From positions 27,371-91,370 of IMG/VR virus record IMGVR_UViG_3300006916_000044: a stretch of DNA of 64,000 bases. One strand, given 5' to 3'. Shown piece after piece: positions 11,201 to 20,688 of this stretch; within the stretch, counting starts at the first letter, position 1; the number at the start of each line of letters is the position of its first letter. This stretch comes from a virus. The notes under the pieces are model-generated. The model was given only the letters and a program-made list of their open reading frames with translations, was not told where the DNA came from and did not search any database. The translations under genes and the position numbers were made by a program.

Positions 11201-14200
11201 GAAATGATAGCTGGTTTATCAATACAGGTACAAAATGAAAGTACTACTGATATAAGTAATGCAGAAGTTCTTTTAGATCAAAACTATCAAGGAATTAGTT
11301 TTAAAGCTGAAGAAGATTTAAAAACATTTGTTGATAGATATTATGAATCAAGGTATCAACAAATAAAAACAAGTCAGCCTGAATTAACTGATTCAGATAT
11401 TATTGATATTGTAAATGCTGAAATGAAGGATATTGAAACAAATGCTAATAATCCTTTACATTCAGGTTATCTTACATTAAAAAGAATACAGGAAGATGCA
11501 GAAGGTAAAGCTTTTAAAATTACAGAAAATTTTGATGGCTATGATATTGAAGACATTAATACTTTTACTGATTGGGTTCGTGACAATATAAATACTGATG
11601 TCATAAGTTTATCAGTTGATAATCTTCAAAACAACATGATTAATGGTCAAATGATTGCAGGTCAATTTTTGATACATACTCATAATTTAGGTTTGTCTGG
11701 AGAAATTTCTGTAGGTACTAATAATCCTTTTAAATATCATGAAGCATTTCACGCTGTGTTTAGAATGTTCTTAACAGAAACAGAAATAAAAAGATATTTA
11801 AAATCTGCAAAGAAAGATGTTCTTGCAAAACTAAGACGTGAAGGTAAATCATTAACTGATGAATTAGCATCATTTAGAAAATCACATGGTATATATGCTA
11901 AACTATCTAGAAAAGAATTAGAAGAAAGATATTTAGAAGAGTTTATGGCAGATGAGTTTGAGGCATTTAAAATGAAACAAAAAACAAATGCAAGCTCTGA
12001 AACTAAAAGTTTATTCCAAAAGATTTTAGATTTTATTAAAGAGTTACTAGGTTTCCCAACATATAAACTAAACAGATTATACAGAGACATAAACAATGGT
12101 AAATACAAACGTGCAGGAGTACAGGAAAATAGATTTACTACTGCTGCATCTTCTACACCTTCTGTTGCATATAAGTCTCTTACTTTAGGTACTAAAAAAA
12201 TTAAAACAGTAACTAATACGGGTGAAAAATTTAAAACTATAATAAACTTTATGCCTAGTAATGATCAACATATTATTGTATCATCTGCTGCTAATTTGTT
12301 TATTATGAGAAAAAACAATGCAAAAGGTGATGTTAATACTGCTGAAATGTTAGATGGTGTTATAAATGATATTATTGAAAACTATAACTCAGAAAGACAG
12401 TTCTATAAGGACAAAGGTTTTATGTGGTATAAAGACAATATGTTAAAGATCCGTAATTATTATGACTCATTAACACGTCAAAAAAATGATTTAAAAGAAC
12501 TTGTTAGATTAAGATTAGATGAAGTAAGTAATGCTATTTTATTAAATCAAGAAGAATTAGATCAAGAAGAAGCAGATTTAGGAGATATTACAGTTGATCA
12601 GTGGGATAAAACTTCTGAAATGATTGGTGGTTTTGAAAGTGCACCAAAATTAATTAGAGAGTTATTTGCTACAGTTAGTATTGATAACCAAGATATGTTT
12701 GGTAACAAGATTATAGGAGAAAACAAAAATGAACCTATTAGAGTTGGTGTTAACTATAGTAAAGTATATGATTCAATTTTAAAAGCTGTTGCTAATGAAC
12801 CAAGTGCTAAAAAAAGAATGAAAAAACTTTGGGTATGGTCACAAGGTAGCAATGTAGAAACAAGAGCAGTTGTTGTAGAAATGTTTAAACAACTAGGATT
12901 ATTAAAAGCTGCTCAAGATGGAACATTATTTGATCCAGCTCAACCATTTCCAAGTTTAGAAAGTGAAACAGGTATAAGATCTACATTGTATAACATGATT
13001 AACAATCAGTTTGAAAATTATACCGTTCCTTATTTAATTCAATTAGTTGATAAAAATACAGGAGTTGTACAAATATTTGAAGCTAATAAAGCTGACGATG
13101 CTCATAATACTTTAGTTCAATGGGCAGAAAGCTTTAATAGAAAATATTCAGAAATAAGAATAGTTGGTAGTAAAGAAAATAAAGCTGCAAGAGATGCTAT
13201 AAATAGATTATCTGGATTTTTAAATATGCCATCTATTCCTGAAAAAATGGATATTATAAATGAATCAATGGTAATATCTGATTTAATTTTTGATACAACA
13301 GGTATGAAGTTTGATTCTAACTATATTTTGTTTAGTCTTTACAATAGATTAATTGATTTAAATATAGAAATTCCTGAGTCACAAAAATTACTATTTGATA
13401 TGAATCAATTTGCTGATCCTATTTCAGCAGAAGAATTATCTGAAATTGTACAAGCATTAAACTCAGGTGAAAATTTATTTTTAGATAATCAAGAATTAGA
13501 TACCGAAGATGTTGATGAAGCTACAGATGATACTCAACAATATTATGAAGGTGGTGTTAAAGGTAGATTAAGAAAAATATCTTTAAACAATGCTTATTTT
13601 GATGAAACAGTTGGTGCATCTACATTTATAAATGAAGAAGGCAATAGAATTTACGGACATCAAAGACCTACATTTCATCTTGTTGAATTAGCAAGAATGA
13701 CTACAGAAGAAAATTATGTAGAGAATAGAATTGCAGAAGATCCATTTTTAGAAGATAACTTTTTGTTAACTGATGAAAAGTTTAAATCAATGCAAGAAAA
13801 AGGCCAGATTAAAATTATGCGTATGTCTGGTCAAAAAGTTGGTGTAGCAAATTTAACAGCAGAAGGTATTGTAAAAGAAAATAAAGGTTATAATAAAGCA
13901 AATAGACAAGGTACAAAGTACGGTTCTTTTACACCTCAACAATTTATTGTAACATTAGTAAATAATTATACTGCTGGATATAATAGAGTAAATCCTGATA
14001 AATCACTTAAAGGTAGTTACATTGATCCAGTAACTAAAGAACCAGTTGATTTTGCTATTTCTCCTAATCTTATACGTGTTATTGAAGCTAGTAATACAGG
14101 TGACTTTGCTATGCTTCCTGTACATAAAATGATTGAGTTTGATGCAGATGGGACGGTTAATCTTACTGATCAAGGATATAAAGCATTTGAAAATATTATT

Positions 14201-17200
14201 AAAAGAGATGCTAAGGCTATTCAAAAAGAATTAGACCCAGAGACTGAAACACAAGATGATATTATTGGAGGTAATACAAACAGTAAGGGACAAAGAACTA
14301 ATTCTGGTAGATTATTTGAATTATCACATAATGGTAAAAAATTATTATCACCATTAAAAACTAGAATAAGAAATGTAAGGACATATAAAAATCCTGGATT
14401 AGGTGAAGATGTACAAAAAGCTTTACGTTCTGGTAAACAATCAGTACATTTATTACCTTTAGACAAAACAGATGATGTAGGTTTTACAGAAGGTGCTGAA
14501 GGTTTAATTGATGTAACAGTAGTAGAATCACAACCTATTTCATTGTTAATGAAAAATGAAGGGTTAATTAATATTGAAAATTTATCAAGTGATCAAGTAG
14601 AAAAATTAATTGATGACTTTGGTCCATATATAACTACAGAAAAACAAAATAAAAAACAACATGCATTTACTTTATTTCAAGGTACTGATGCAGAACAAGT
14701 TTATTATACTTATGGTTTTCAAGTTGCTGAATTCTTTAGAGGTAAAGTTTCTTTAGTAAAAATTAGTTTTACAGATCCTGTTTCAGAAAAATCAGATGTA
14801 AAAATTCAAACAGATAAAACAGGTCAAGAAACTATAGATATTCTTGAAGTTGATTCTACACCTGCTGAAATATTTGAACAATTAATAAATGATGGAGCAT
14901 CATTTGAAGAAGCATTTAAAGCTGTAGACGGTAAGCAAATTATAGAAAAAAGACTGTTTGATGAAGCAAACGAATTTATAGCATTGTTAAATGACTTTAA
15001 AGCTATAGGTAAAATATCACCTGATATTAGATCAGGGTTAGGTATAATTGAAGATAGTGGAAGTGGTACAATTGTTAATGATATAGATATAGAGTTAACA
15101 GAAGAAATGATGGAGTTGTATAATTTAGAATTTGATGATTTAAAATACAATCTTACTCAAATATTTTTAAATGATTATATAAATACTATTGCAGTTAATG
15201 ATGCATTATTAGGAGATCAACGTTTATCATTAAAAAATGCAATTGATGCTATTAAACGTGCAAAAATGCAAAATGCAGCTGGTTCTAATGTGTATTCTGA
15301 TATTATAGATCCAGCACTTGGTATAGAGCAAACTACTGAAGACATAGACATGCTTTTATATAAAGATAGTTTATATGAAAAAGAGTTTGAAAATATACGT
15401 AGTGAAGATAAGCAATTAGATTCAGATCCTGGTGAAAGAGGTGATGGTCAAATGTTAATTACACAAAAAGCAAATAGACATTTTTTACATGGTCTTGGAG
15501 AGTTAACACCACAAGTTGCAGCTGTGTTAGATAAAATTGAAGCAGGTAAAGAAGTAGAAATAAATGAAGAGTTTTTTGGAACATTAACAGCTGAATCATA
15601 TAAGCAAATGAATGCTATTATGAATTCACAAAAGCTTGTATATGGTGATGGTAAAGTTTATCTAAAAATGTCTGCATTTGTTTTAACACCATTACTTACT
15701 TCTAGAATGGATGAAAACGGAAACTTTACTATTCCTATTCCTGGAAGAGAAAGATTACATAATTTAAGAGTTAAGTTAGAAAAATGGGAACAAGATAATA
15801 ATGCTATTGCAATTGCAGTTCCTGCTTCTGCATCTAAGATGATGAAGTCTAACATGTTAGGTAACACTGAAACTTTTAATAATTCTAGTATTAGTGAAGA
15901 TAATATAACAAAGCTTAATGCTAAATACATGCGTAAGCAAATGGTTGTTCCTTCTAATAAAATAGAAATTGTTGATCCACGTCAAATAAAAAATCTAATT
16001 ACATCTGAACAAGATTTAAATGCTAAAGTAATTTGGGATGGTGTTGAGTTTTCAGTAGGTGATGTTGTTGATTTATACCATCAAGCTCAAAATAATAAAC
16101 TAGCAGTTAATTGGTTTGCAAAAAGAAATTTAGTATTTAATTTTGATGAAATATTAAATGATTACTTAAATCCACAAACAGCACAAAAAATAAATATTAA
16201 CTTAAATGCATTTTTAAAATTTGCTATAGCTGGATTAACATCTTCACAAGCTAAAAGTGATATGTTATCATACTTTGAAATGAATGAAGATGGTACAGGT
16301 GAACCTAAATTTAACTTAAACAACCAACTAACAAGAAAAAAATTCCAACAATTGTTCTTTACATTCTTAGGAAAAGGAACTATTTCTGCTAGACAACCTG
16401 GTATAAGTGCTGCTCTTGTTTCTGATGATGGTATGTTATTTCCAAAAAAAGTCAAAAGAGTAGATGAAAACGGTGTACCATTAGAATGGGAAGTAATAAG
16501 ACAAGCAAAATGGGAACAATTAGAAACACAAGGTGTAGCAGCAAAGTTATCTAATATTGGTTCTTTAAGTGGTTTACCTGAAGGGCTGCAAGTTGGAGAT
16601 TACTTTTTTGATAGACTTAGATCTGATGTTATGATGTATAATGAAGATGGTACTGAGTCAGGAGTAGTTTATACTGAATCTGTCATGCCTCCTCATTTTA
16701 AATCTATATTAGAAAATTTACCTGCAGATGCGGTTATTCCTGATGTATTAGCAATGGCGTATGGTATTAGAATTCCATCTCAAGATAAACACTCTGCTGT
16801 AAATATAAAATTTGTAGATTTCTTACCTGTATACTACGGATCATCTGCAATGTTTGCTAGAGAGTTAGTTGAATTATCTGGAGCTGACTTTGATATTGAT
16901 AAAATTTATATGCAAATAAAATCTTTCTTTGTTGACAAAGGAAAGTTTGTAGAATTTGGTAAAGCAAAAACAGAAAAAGAAAAATACAATCATTATTTAA
17001 CATGGGCTCTTAATCAAGCTAAACAAAAAGGTACACCAATTAGAGAATCTATTGATATATATTTAACTTCTAATCCTGATTTAGAATTTAATTTAAATGA
17101 GTGGTCTAATATGACACCAGAAGAAATAAATATATTAAATGAATCTGAAATTATTGCTAGAATAGGTATGGAAAACATTGGTTTACCAGTTAGTGAAGAG

Positions 17201-20200
17201 CAGTATAATGCATATAAAGAAAAATATAAAGAAAGAGAGCCTTATTCTGATGCTAATGATAATAAAATATTAGATTATAAATTTATTTTACAAGGTAATC
17301 CTGGTATGATTAAACCAAGAAATGGTAGAGAACTAGGTGTAGCTCAAGAACCTGCAAACTTAAAACCATTAACTGATTCAAATGCTGCAGAAGTCTTAGG
17401 AGCTGAAAATGCTGGTGTATGGGATTATATAAAAGCTAATTTACCACAACTAGCTGAAATTGTATCTGAAGAAGATATTGATATAGATAATCTTAGAGGA
17501 AAGCTTTTAGCATTTAAAGCTAATAAAGAAGGTGCTAAAAATATTGGTTCGTCAGTATCACCAAATTTAGTTATTAATATAGCTAAAGAATTTGGAGTAT
17601 CTGTAAGAACACTAAAAGATAAAAACGGAAGAGATATAATTCCTGCTTTAACTATTGATGGTATTCAGTACAGAGATTTTGTTGATTATACAATTGATCC
17701 TGAAACAGGCAAACAAGACAATCAAGCTTATAGAACTCAATATGTTATTTCTGCTTTAATTACTGCAATGACAGATAATGCTAAAGAAAGATTAGCTGAT
17801 AAACTTGGTTTAAATAAAACTGCTCTTGCAATGGTAACTATGATGACTGGTATGGGAGTTGATATTAAAACTTCTATTTTACTAATGAATCAACCGGTCA
17901 TTAGAGAAAATTTCTTTAAAGCTATAAATAAAGAAGATCCTACAGATCCAGGTATTAGAAAGTTGTTAGAAAGAAAAGCTATAGGTATTATTGAATTTAT
18001 GAAAAACAATAATATTAAAACACCTAAAGTAGCAATAACAAGAGCTTTATTAGAAGAAAAAGCAAATAATCCATATGAAGTATATGATTTATCTACATTA
18101 GATGTAGAAGATATAAATGAAGAAGTTAGATTTGCTTTAGCTGAAGAATTACTTACTATTAAAGAATTTTTAGTTGTATATGATCAACAAGAAACGTTAA
18201 GAGATGTTACTACTTTGTTAAATTTACAAAAAACATTTGGTGAAGATTTAATTGATGCAGAGAGAACGCAACAAGCAGCTGAAAATTTAGGTTTTTTAAT
18301 GAGTGATAAAGAATGGGCTAGTAGTGCAAAAAATCCTAATACTATTCCTTTTGACTTTAGACCTGTATTTATGTCTAAATATAATACTAAACCTTCTTTA
18401 CATGTAGACTATTATACAATATTTAGAGAATCATATGATTATTTATTCCCTAAATTATTCTTAGAAGCTTCACAAGATTTTAAATATTTAAAAACTCTTA
18501 TGTTAGACAATATGGTTAACATGATGGAGAAAAAAGATCAAGAGGAGTTAACTAATAATATAACTACATATTTAAATACATTAGCATATATGAATTCATA
18601 TGTTAATGTTTCTGAAAATGAGCAAGAAGGTTCAGGTAAACAAACTACACAAGATACTTTAAATAATGCCCTTATATATAATGGTGATCATTACGGTAAT
18701 CCTGATAACCAAAATCTTCATATAACTGAAGTATTTAAAAGATTAATAGCAAATAAAAAATCATACAACTATTTCTTAGATGATTTTTTACATTTAAGAA
18801 CTGCATTAAATGAAGATAATTATACTGGTATAGATAAAATTGTAGCAAATAATTTTACAAAATTAAGTGATTCAGATGTACAAAACATACAAAATTCATT
18901 TTTAGATTTGTATAGTGATCCTAATACACATATAGATTCTGTTTCTCTAATTCATTATTTATTAGTTAAAGATGGTTTTAATAAAAATAACCGTGGAACT
19001 TTTATTGATTTAATTCCTGTAGAACTTAAAAAACAAATATTAAATTCAATAGATGCAGTACAAACTTTATTTAATTCTAATAAGCAAACAGATGCAGCAT
19101 TTAATAGAGTATTTGGATTAACTAAACAAGAGTTAGCTAATTATTTAGTTTTTAATTACCTTCAGTCAACATCAGCTCAATACCATGTTTTAAATGTAGA
19201 TGTAGACAAAAAAGGTAAATTAGGAAATACTCCTGTTACTGAAATTAAAACAGAAGAAATTATAGACGTAGAAATTAGACCTAATGTAATCACAATATTA
19301 GGATATGAACCTAAAGGATCTACAATAGTTGATAATGATACTGAGTCATCAGCTTTATCAATGACAGCACCTAAACAATTTAAATATAAAAATAAAACAT
19401 ACTTTAGTGTTGATCATGCATATCAGGTTAATAAAACAGGTACATTTAATCAAGCTGCTGATAAAGATTATAGAAAAAAAGCTAAACAAGATAAAATTGG
19501 TGGATATACTAGAAAAACAAAAGGAAGAGAAAATTTAAATTTATTAACTTTACTTGTTAAATATGCTTTTCAAACTAATTTAAATAAAAATATAGGTGGA
19601 AATTCATTAGCAAGTTATGGTGATATTTTAACAGATGCTACAGATTTTGTTACAGTAGATATGAAAGAAGATTTATCAGTTGCATATATAAAAGGATTAA
19701 AGCAAGCACAATCTCAAATTGTAAAAGTTAAAAATAACAAAGGAGAAGAAATATATAAAAATAAAACAAACATTCAACTTGATAAAAAGAAACAAGTTGA
19801 TGCAGCTAAAGAACCATTTGTAATTGATTTAGATAAAGGTGTTGCAACTATAAAAATGTATGCAGGATTACCAACTTTCTTTAATGATAAAGTTAAAACA
19901 GTAAAAGGACAATTTAGCAAAAATCAAAATAGTGATGATGTTAAATCTATTCTTAGAGATAATCTAAAAACATTAGGAAGAAAAGGTATTAGATCTCAAT
20001 ATGTTAACATTAGATATGGTAATCAACCTAATCAATTTGTTAAAAAGACTCAGTTATATTTACCTTTAGTAATGAGAAAAACATTATCAGACGGAAAAAC
20101 TGTACTTTTACTTTTAAATAAATATCAGCAAGATGGTAAATATCAATCAACTTCTGATTTAAATCAATTATTAGAGGAAGGACAAACTCAAGTTGTAGGT

Positions 20201-20680
20201 AATTATGCTGAATACACAATCATAGAAGAAGGTCCTCAAGGGTCTAAAGATCAAAATCCTAATGGATTTTTATTTGGTGATAGACCATCTGAACAACAAA
20301 TAAATAAATTTGAGGAAGATAAAAGAGATGCTTTTGCTATTGATATGGAAGGTGCAGAGTTATTAGATGATATTGATGTAGAAGAACCAGTGGATGACGT
20401 AGAGGATATTGATTATGGTGATCCAGAAGATGTTGATATTGAAACTGATGACGATGTTAACCCAGCAGATGTTTTAATGGCTTTACAATCTACACAAGAT
20501 GATATTGTAAATGAATTAAAGTTAAGTAATGATGCATTAGTTGAATCATTTTATGATAGCTTAACACCAGAAGAGCAAGAAAAACTTGGATCTAAAGATG
20601 AAGTAATGAAACCTTATTTATCATATCCAATAGATCCTAATGAATATATAGAAAACCTTAAAAAATGTTATCTTAAATAA
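5234..20680 (+). CDS. Giant virion RNA polymerase polyprotein (5148 aa) with zincin motif and NADAR-like region
   Basis: A single uninterrupted 15.4 kb frame. The N-terminal 600 residues include hydrophobic or amphipathic stretches (about 250-295, 445-470, 595-610) that could contact membrane. At 2169-2173 lies HEAFH, a zincin HExxH motif, followed by a Glu-rich EEFMADEFE segment at 2235-2243 that may give the third ligand. At 3885-3889 is DFDID, preceded by RIPSQ, VDFLP and ELSGA. This matches the catalytic loop of crAss-like phage RNA polymerases, whose three Asp bind the metals. Around 4700-4800 the segment FSVDHAYQ plus a later FQTN helix resembles NADAR domains. The tail is strongly acidic (about 5044-5074). 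Probable role: polymerase ejected into the cell to transcribe early genes. The polymerase call is strong, the NADAR call tentative. Many kilobases in between are unassigned. Confidence 0.9.
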   Translation: MAEDISNLNINFNPQVNNQPTEPKTVSTEDVNEGIIESPNFSIKTPTGKFTPTDIPAVDVDFNAIRNELFIPNSGEPIRTSIDPTVIKNAEVLANTLNYNPVVMDYPYNMDPNSALFKLDKPQDDSLANTILNFEDVTTPSVADPVSLQPLKFDKKATNYDRYNAPGFKHLFNKIGFHPYVDNETVYNANSTWWDENARMRGQWGRIFSTGFMSTYDAIGDAFAGNYLTGDRDGAEVFEDAMRIANSSKSGIGAFTNNLMLNSGYTFGILANIAVEELALAGLEAVTLGGATPIVASRTAYNIVRLGKAADNVLDVGKNTANTVKLLDKLKDANSARDYWRAGGRWALNIFTPQTYRAIKDVSTAREGAKALSLMAKTAKTAGGFYRDARSVNLAIAESKLEGGLVQNKLYNDLYHDYVAKYGERPTGTALEEINDKAAEAAFTTLAWNFPVIFFSNQFVLGTAFRGFRGVSSILSKSAGSLGNRVMRKSAKRLAKETTEGAAKEPFKLLSKNRFKRIFERGIYGNLSQAGASLLRYSSANLAEGFQEIAQEAIAVGAEDYYKNLYNDPAMGGLDAQMASIYSGISSQMSGQGFEVFMSGFLMGGLVQGPQKLVFNGLPNLYTRFSSPEDFAKQKENEETYIKEAVNTLNKMYADPMMYFDANKMNAMFQKEASQDMFDSTFDGDIRSFMDKKAALVFNHLYTAAELGKLNDFASLFEDMLKLDDAMLAEAMPDQTAEDIKSGKTRERIQDMITKADDMRKAYDKLNEEIINPFDPSTFKKGTRDYNEEAIKYAAFDHAKKMAMFARSQFENATVRIASMYSELSTDPIIKKMAANDIDVLTDLQALISEINLLKDEIELATAETTTTEEVVDEKTGETIIKETTAKPELSADEQIALEQKTKKLIALQNVFNVLTDPANVKEREVFSDAELEKIEDLTERAKEKTSRDNRLKLIDKLREDILSTGVRDKSQEIKEVIVNAFSNSNLMNSLGEFDIANRDKFKTVLEEYLNVLAEQLGDTIQSDKIDQYVDAILDSKSLTQRQQILSRAVRTILAPENLDKLAERIEPRFKRMFLDNKNKVEARLRKYLDVTKTNIWLNELSGMGVYPDHTELIQYLENNGPIPQTYYTEEGLLTEESAQWEKANYVISAQENLTKKETPQETAQSEDSADIEDNIDYEENFLQEDTEDVEGVDVEIPSNQGDLYLKGKWIKYVETQSANNKKYLEFSDWVKSKLSKQDRLQAAAIEDIYQQVYSPLLLKNPKLGSFYTWLGTQVDNEKIQDILTFRNVSLYSLLPETKSSTIKVANEDVIDKETGKKVKVYYHTDEKGNRIDNEAFLTKKEAVETKKKKVNEKKKKKPNEFTYGKFNGVDNPKLAKGTLLIKNNVLYVVKSTDTMIADKGNLYIRELSKESSKDNNNNIYLTVEQANDYEIASNKDINYVKNTSKLKIEEATKVNPTYDRSITNRAEQIEAGVNKQQNLLRNLTSDVIGGLKLRISLGPNQSNINIPFEDKEAFQFGTQNENPKIKKNAQLLSVEIYDANGSYGYFQGPETLLLADAQGNPMSPFQLTENNLAEYFDIPKNMSTADALNYVQLSYAEAYKIYDTFKPLLSTQSLVEVNLSDFPELMVTLSEGSLTRSKSNPLITFDSLDTMFVGDDTSVTVDGEKPFFIMDYSRRYTRPKNKKEKMKVQGVPITNIDQSSKFFNAMMAEVDAMEENYDVLNRMGKYIAYVKLPNGKGAFVGLTAPVYSPENFNTLLTEIQEKASDLLANNVNADGTVKSKTAAKTINEKIQNEIYLAAEPGIYVELSLANDGSLRVKYTNMNETRNSKKRTAQGFISNEELMTFKDVQEVINKLNAFIQPIYPKGFKLDSIKTSIQKGETDIAIFGTLETQFTPEIKNNFKLQLRVNPNVISIDQVLRNAFNTNIPESTETIDNSTPVVEPTAEEKEDIILNDYENVDANYLLEIVRKSQQGKELTDFEQSVLDNTPAEMIAGLSIQVQNESTTDISNAEVLLDQNYQGISFKAEEDLKTFVDRYYESRYQQIKTSQPELTDSDIIDIVNAEMKDIETNANNPLHSGYLTLKRIQEDAEGKAFKITENFDGYDIEDINTFTDWVRDNINTDVISLSVDNLQNNMINGQMIAGQFLIHTHNLGLSGEISVGTNNPFKYHEAFHAVFRMFLTETEIKRYLKSAKKDVLAKLRREGKSLTDELASFRKSHGIYAKLSRKELEERYLEEFMADEFEAFKMKQKTNASSETKSLFQKILDFIKELLGFPTYKLNRLYRDINNGKYKRAGVQENRFTTAASSTPSVAYKSLTLGTKKIKTVTNTGEKFKTIINFMPSNDQHIIVSSAANLFIMRKNNAKGDVNTAEMLDGVINDIIENYNSERQFYKDKGFMWYKDNMLKIRNYYDSLTRQKNDLKELVRLRLDEVSNAILLNQEELDQEEADLGDITVDQWDKTSEMIGGFESAPKLIRELFATVSIDNQDMFGNKIIGENKNEPIRVGVNYSKVYDSILKAVANEPSAKKRMKKLWVWSQGSNVETRAVVVEMFKQLGLLKAAQDGTLFDPAQPFPSLESETGIRSTLYNMINNQFENYTVPYLIQLVDKNTGVVQIFEANKADDAHNTLVQWAESFNRKYSEIRIVGSKENKAARDAINRLSGFLNMPSIPEKMDIINESMVISDLIFDTTGMKFDSNYILFSLYNRLIDLNIEIPESQKLLFDMNQFADPISAEELSEIVQALNSGENLFLDNQELDTEDVDEATDDTQQYYEGGVKGRLRKISLNNAYFDETVGASTFINEEGNRIYGHQRPTFHLVELARMTTEENYVENRIAEDPFLEDNFLLTDEKFKSMQEKGQIKIMRMSGQKVGVANLTAEGIVKENKGYNKANRQGTKYGSFTPQQFIVTLVNNYTAGYNRVNPDKSLKGSYIDPVTKEPVDFAISPNLIRVIEASNTGDFAMLPVHKMIEFDADGTVNLTDQGYKAFENIIKRDAKAIQKELDPETETQDDIIGGNTNSKGQRTNSGRLFELSHNGKKLLSPLKTRIRNVRTYKNPGLGEDVQKALRSGKQSVHLLPLDKTDDVGFTEGAEGLIDVTVVESQPISLLMKNEGLINIENLSSDQVEKLIDDFGPYITTEKQNKKQHAFTLFQGTDAEQVYYTYGFQVAEFFRGKVSLVKISFTDPVSEKSDVKIQTDKTGQETIDILEVDSTPAEIFEQLINDGASFEEAFKAVDGKQIIEKRLFDEANEFIALLNDFKAIGKISPDIRSGLGIIEDSGSGTIVNDIDIELTEEMMELYNLEFDDLKYNLTQIFLNDYINTIAVNDALLGDQRLSLKNAIDAIKRAKMQNAAGSNVYSDIIDPALGIEQTTEDIDMLLYKDSLYEKEFENIRSEDKQLDSDPGERGDGQMLITQKANRHFLHGLGELTPQVAAVLDKIEAGKEVEINEEFFGTLTAESYKQMNAIMNSQKLVYGDGKVYLKMSAFVLTPLLTSRMDENGNFTIPIPGRERLHNLRVKLEKWEQDNNAIAIAVPASASKMMKSNMLGNTETFNNSSISEDNITKLNAKYMRKQMVVPSNKIEIVDPRQIKNLITSEQDLNAKVIWDGVEFSVGDVVDLYHQAQNNKLAVNWFAKRNLVFNFDEILNDYLNPQTAQKININLNAFLKFAIAGLTSSQAKSDMLSYFEMNEDGTGEPKFNLNNQLTRKKFQQLFFTFLGKGTISARQPGISAALVSDDGMLFPKKVKRVDENGVPLEWEVIRQAKWEQLETQGVAAKLSNIGSLSGLPEGLQVGDYFFDRLRSDVMMYNEDGTESGVVYTESVMPPHFKSILENLPADAVIPDVLAMAYGIRIPSQDKHSAVNIKFVDFLPVYYGSSAMFARELVELSGADFDIDKIYMQIKSFFVDKGKFVEFGKAKTEKEKYNHYLTWALNQAKQKGTPIRESIDIYLTSNPDLEFNLNEWSNMTPEEINILNESEIIARIGMENIGLPVSEEQYNAYKEKYKEREPYSDANDNKILDYKFILQGNPGMIKPRNGRELGVAQEPANLKPLTDSNAAEVLGAENAGVWDYIKANLPQLAEIVSEEDIDIDNLRGKLLAFKANKEGAKNIGSSVSPNLVINIAKEFGVSVRTLKDKNGRDIIPALTIDGIQYRDFVDYTIDPETGKQDNQAYRTQYVISALITAMTDNAKERLADKLGLNKTALAMVTMMTGMGVDIKTSILLMNQPVIRENFFKAINKEDPTDPGIRKLLERKAIGIIEFMKNNNIKTPKVAITRALLEEKANNPYEVYDLSTLDVEDINEEVRFALAEELLTIKEFLVVYDQQETLRDVTTLLNLQKTFGEDLIDAERTQQAAENLGFLMSDKEWASSAKNPNTIPFDFRPVFMSKYNTKPSLHVDYYTIFRESYDYLFPKLFLEASQDFKYLKTLMLDNMVNMMEKKDQEELTNNITTYLNTLAYMNSYVNVSENEQEGSGKQTTQDTLNNALIYNGDHYGNPDNQNLHITEVFKRLIANKKSYNYFLDDFLHLRTALNEDNYTGIDKIVANNFTKLSDSDVQNIQNSFLDLYSDPNTHIDSVSLIHYLLVKDGFNKNNRGTFIDLIPVELKKQILNSIDAVQTLFNSNKQTDAAFNRVFGLTKQELANYLVFNYLQSTSAQYHVLNVDVDKKGKLGNTPVTEIKTEEIIDVEIRPNVITILGYEPKGSTIVDNDTESSALSMTAPKQFKYKNKTYFSVDHAYQVNKTGTFNQAADKDYRKKAKQDKIGGYTRKTKGRENLNLLTLLVKYAFQTNLNKNIGGNSLASYGDILTDATDFVTVDMKEDLSVAYIKGLKQAQSQIVKVKNNKGEEIYKNKTNIQLDKKKQVDAAKEPFVIDLDKGVATIKMYAGLPTFFNDKVKTVKGQFSKNQNSDDVKSILRDNLKTLGRKGIRSQYVNIRYGNQPNQFVKKTQLYLPLVMRKTLSDGKTVLLLLNKYQQDGKYQSTSDLNQLLEEGQTQVVGNYAEYTIIEEGPQGSKDQNPNGFLFGDRPSEQQINKFEEDKRDAFAIDMEGAELLDDIDVEEPVDDVEDIDYGDPEDVDIETDDDVNPADVLMALQSTQDDIVNELKLSNDALVESFYDSLTPEEQEKLGSKDEVMKPYLSYPIDPNEYIENLKKCYLK

Positions 20681-20688
20681 AAAGACCT

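Noticed and set aside
11749-12108. Open minus-strand frame of 119 residues inside the giant gene
   Set aside because: Antisense to the zincin region; no plausible start context, Ser/Leu/Phe-rich composition typical of the reverse of Lys/Glu/Asn-rich coding DNA.
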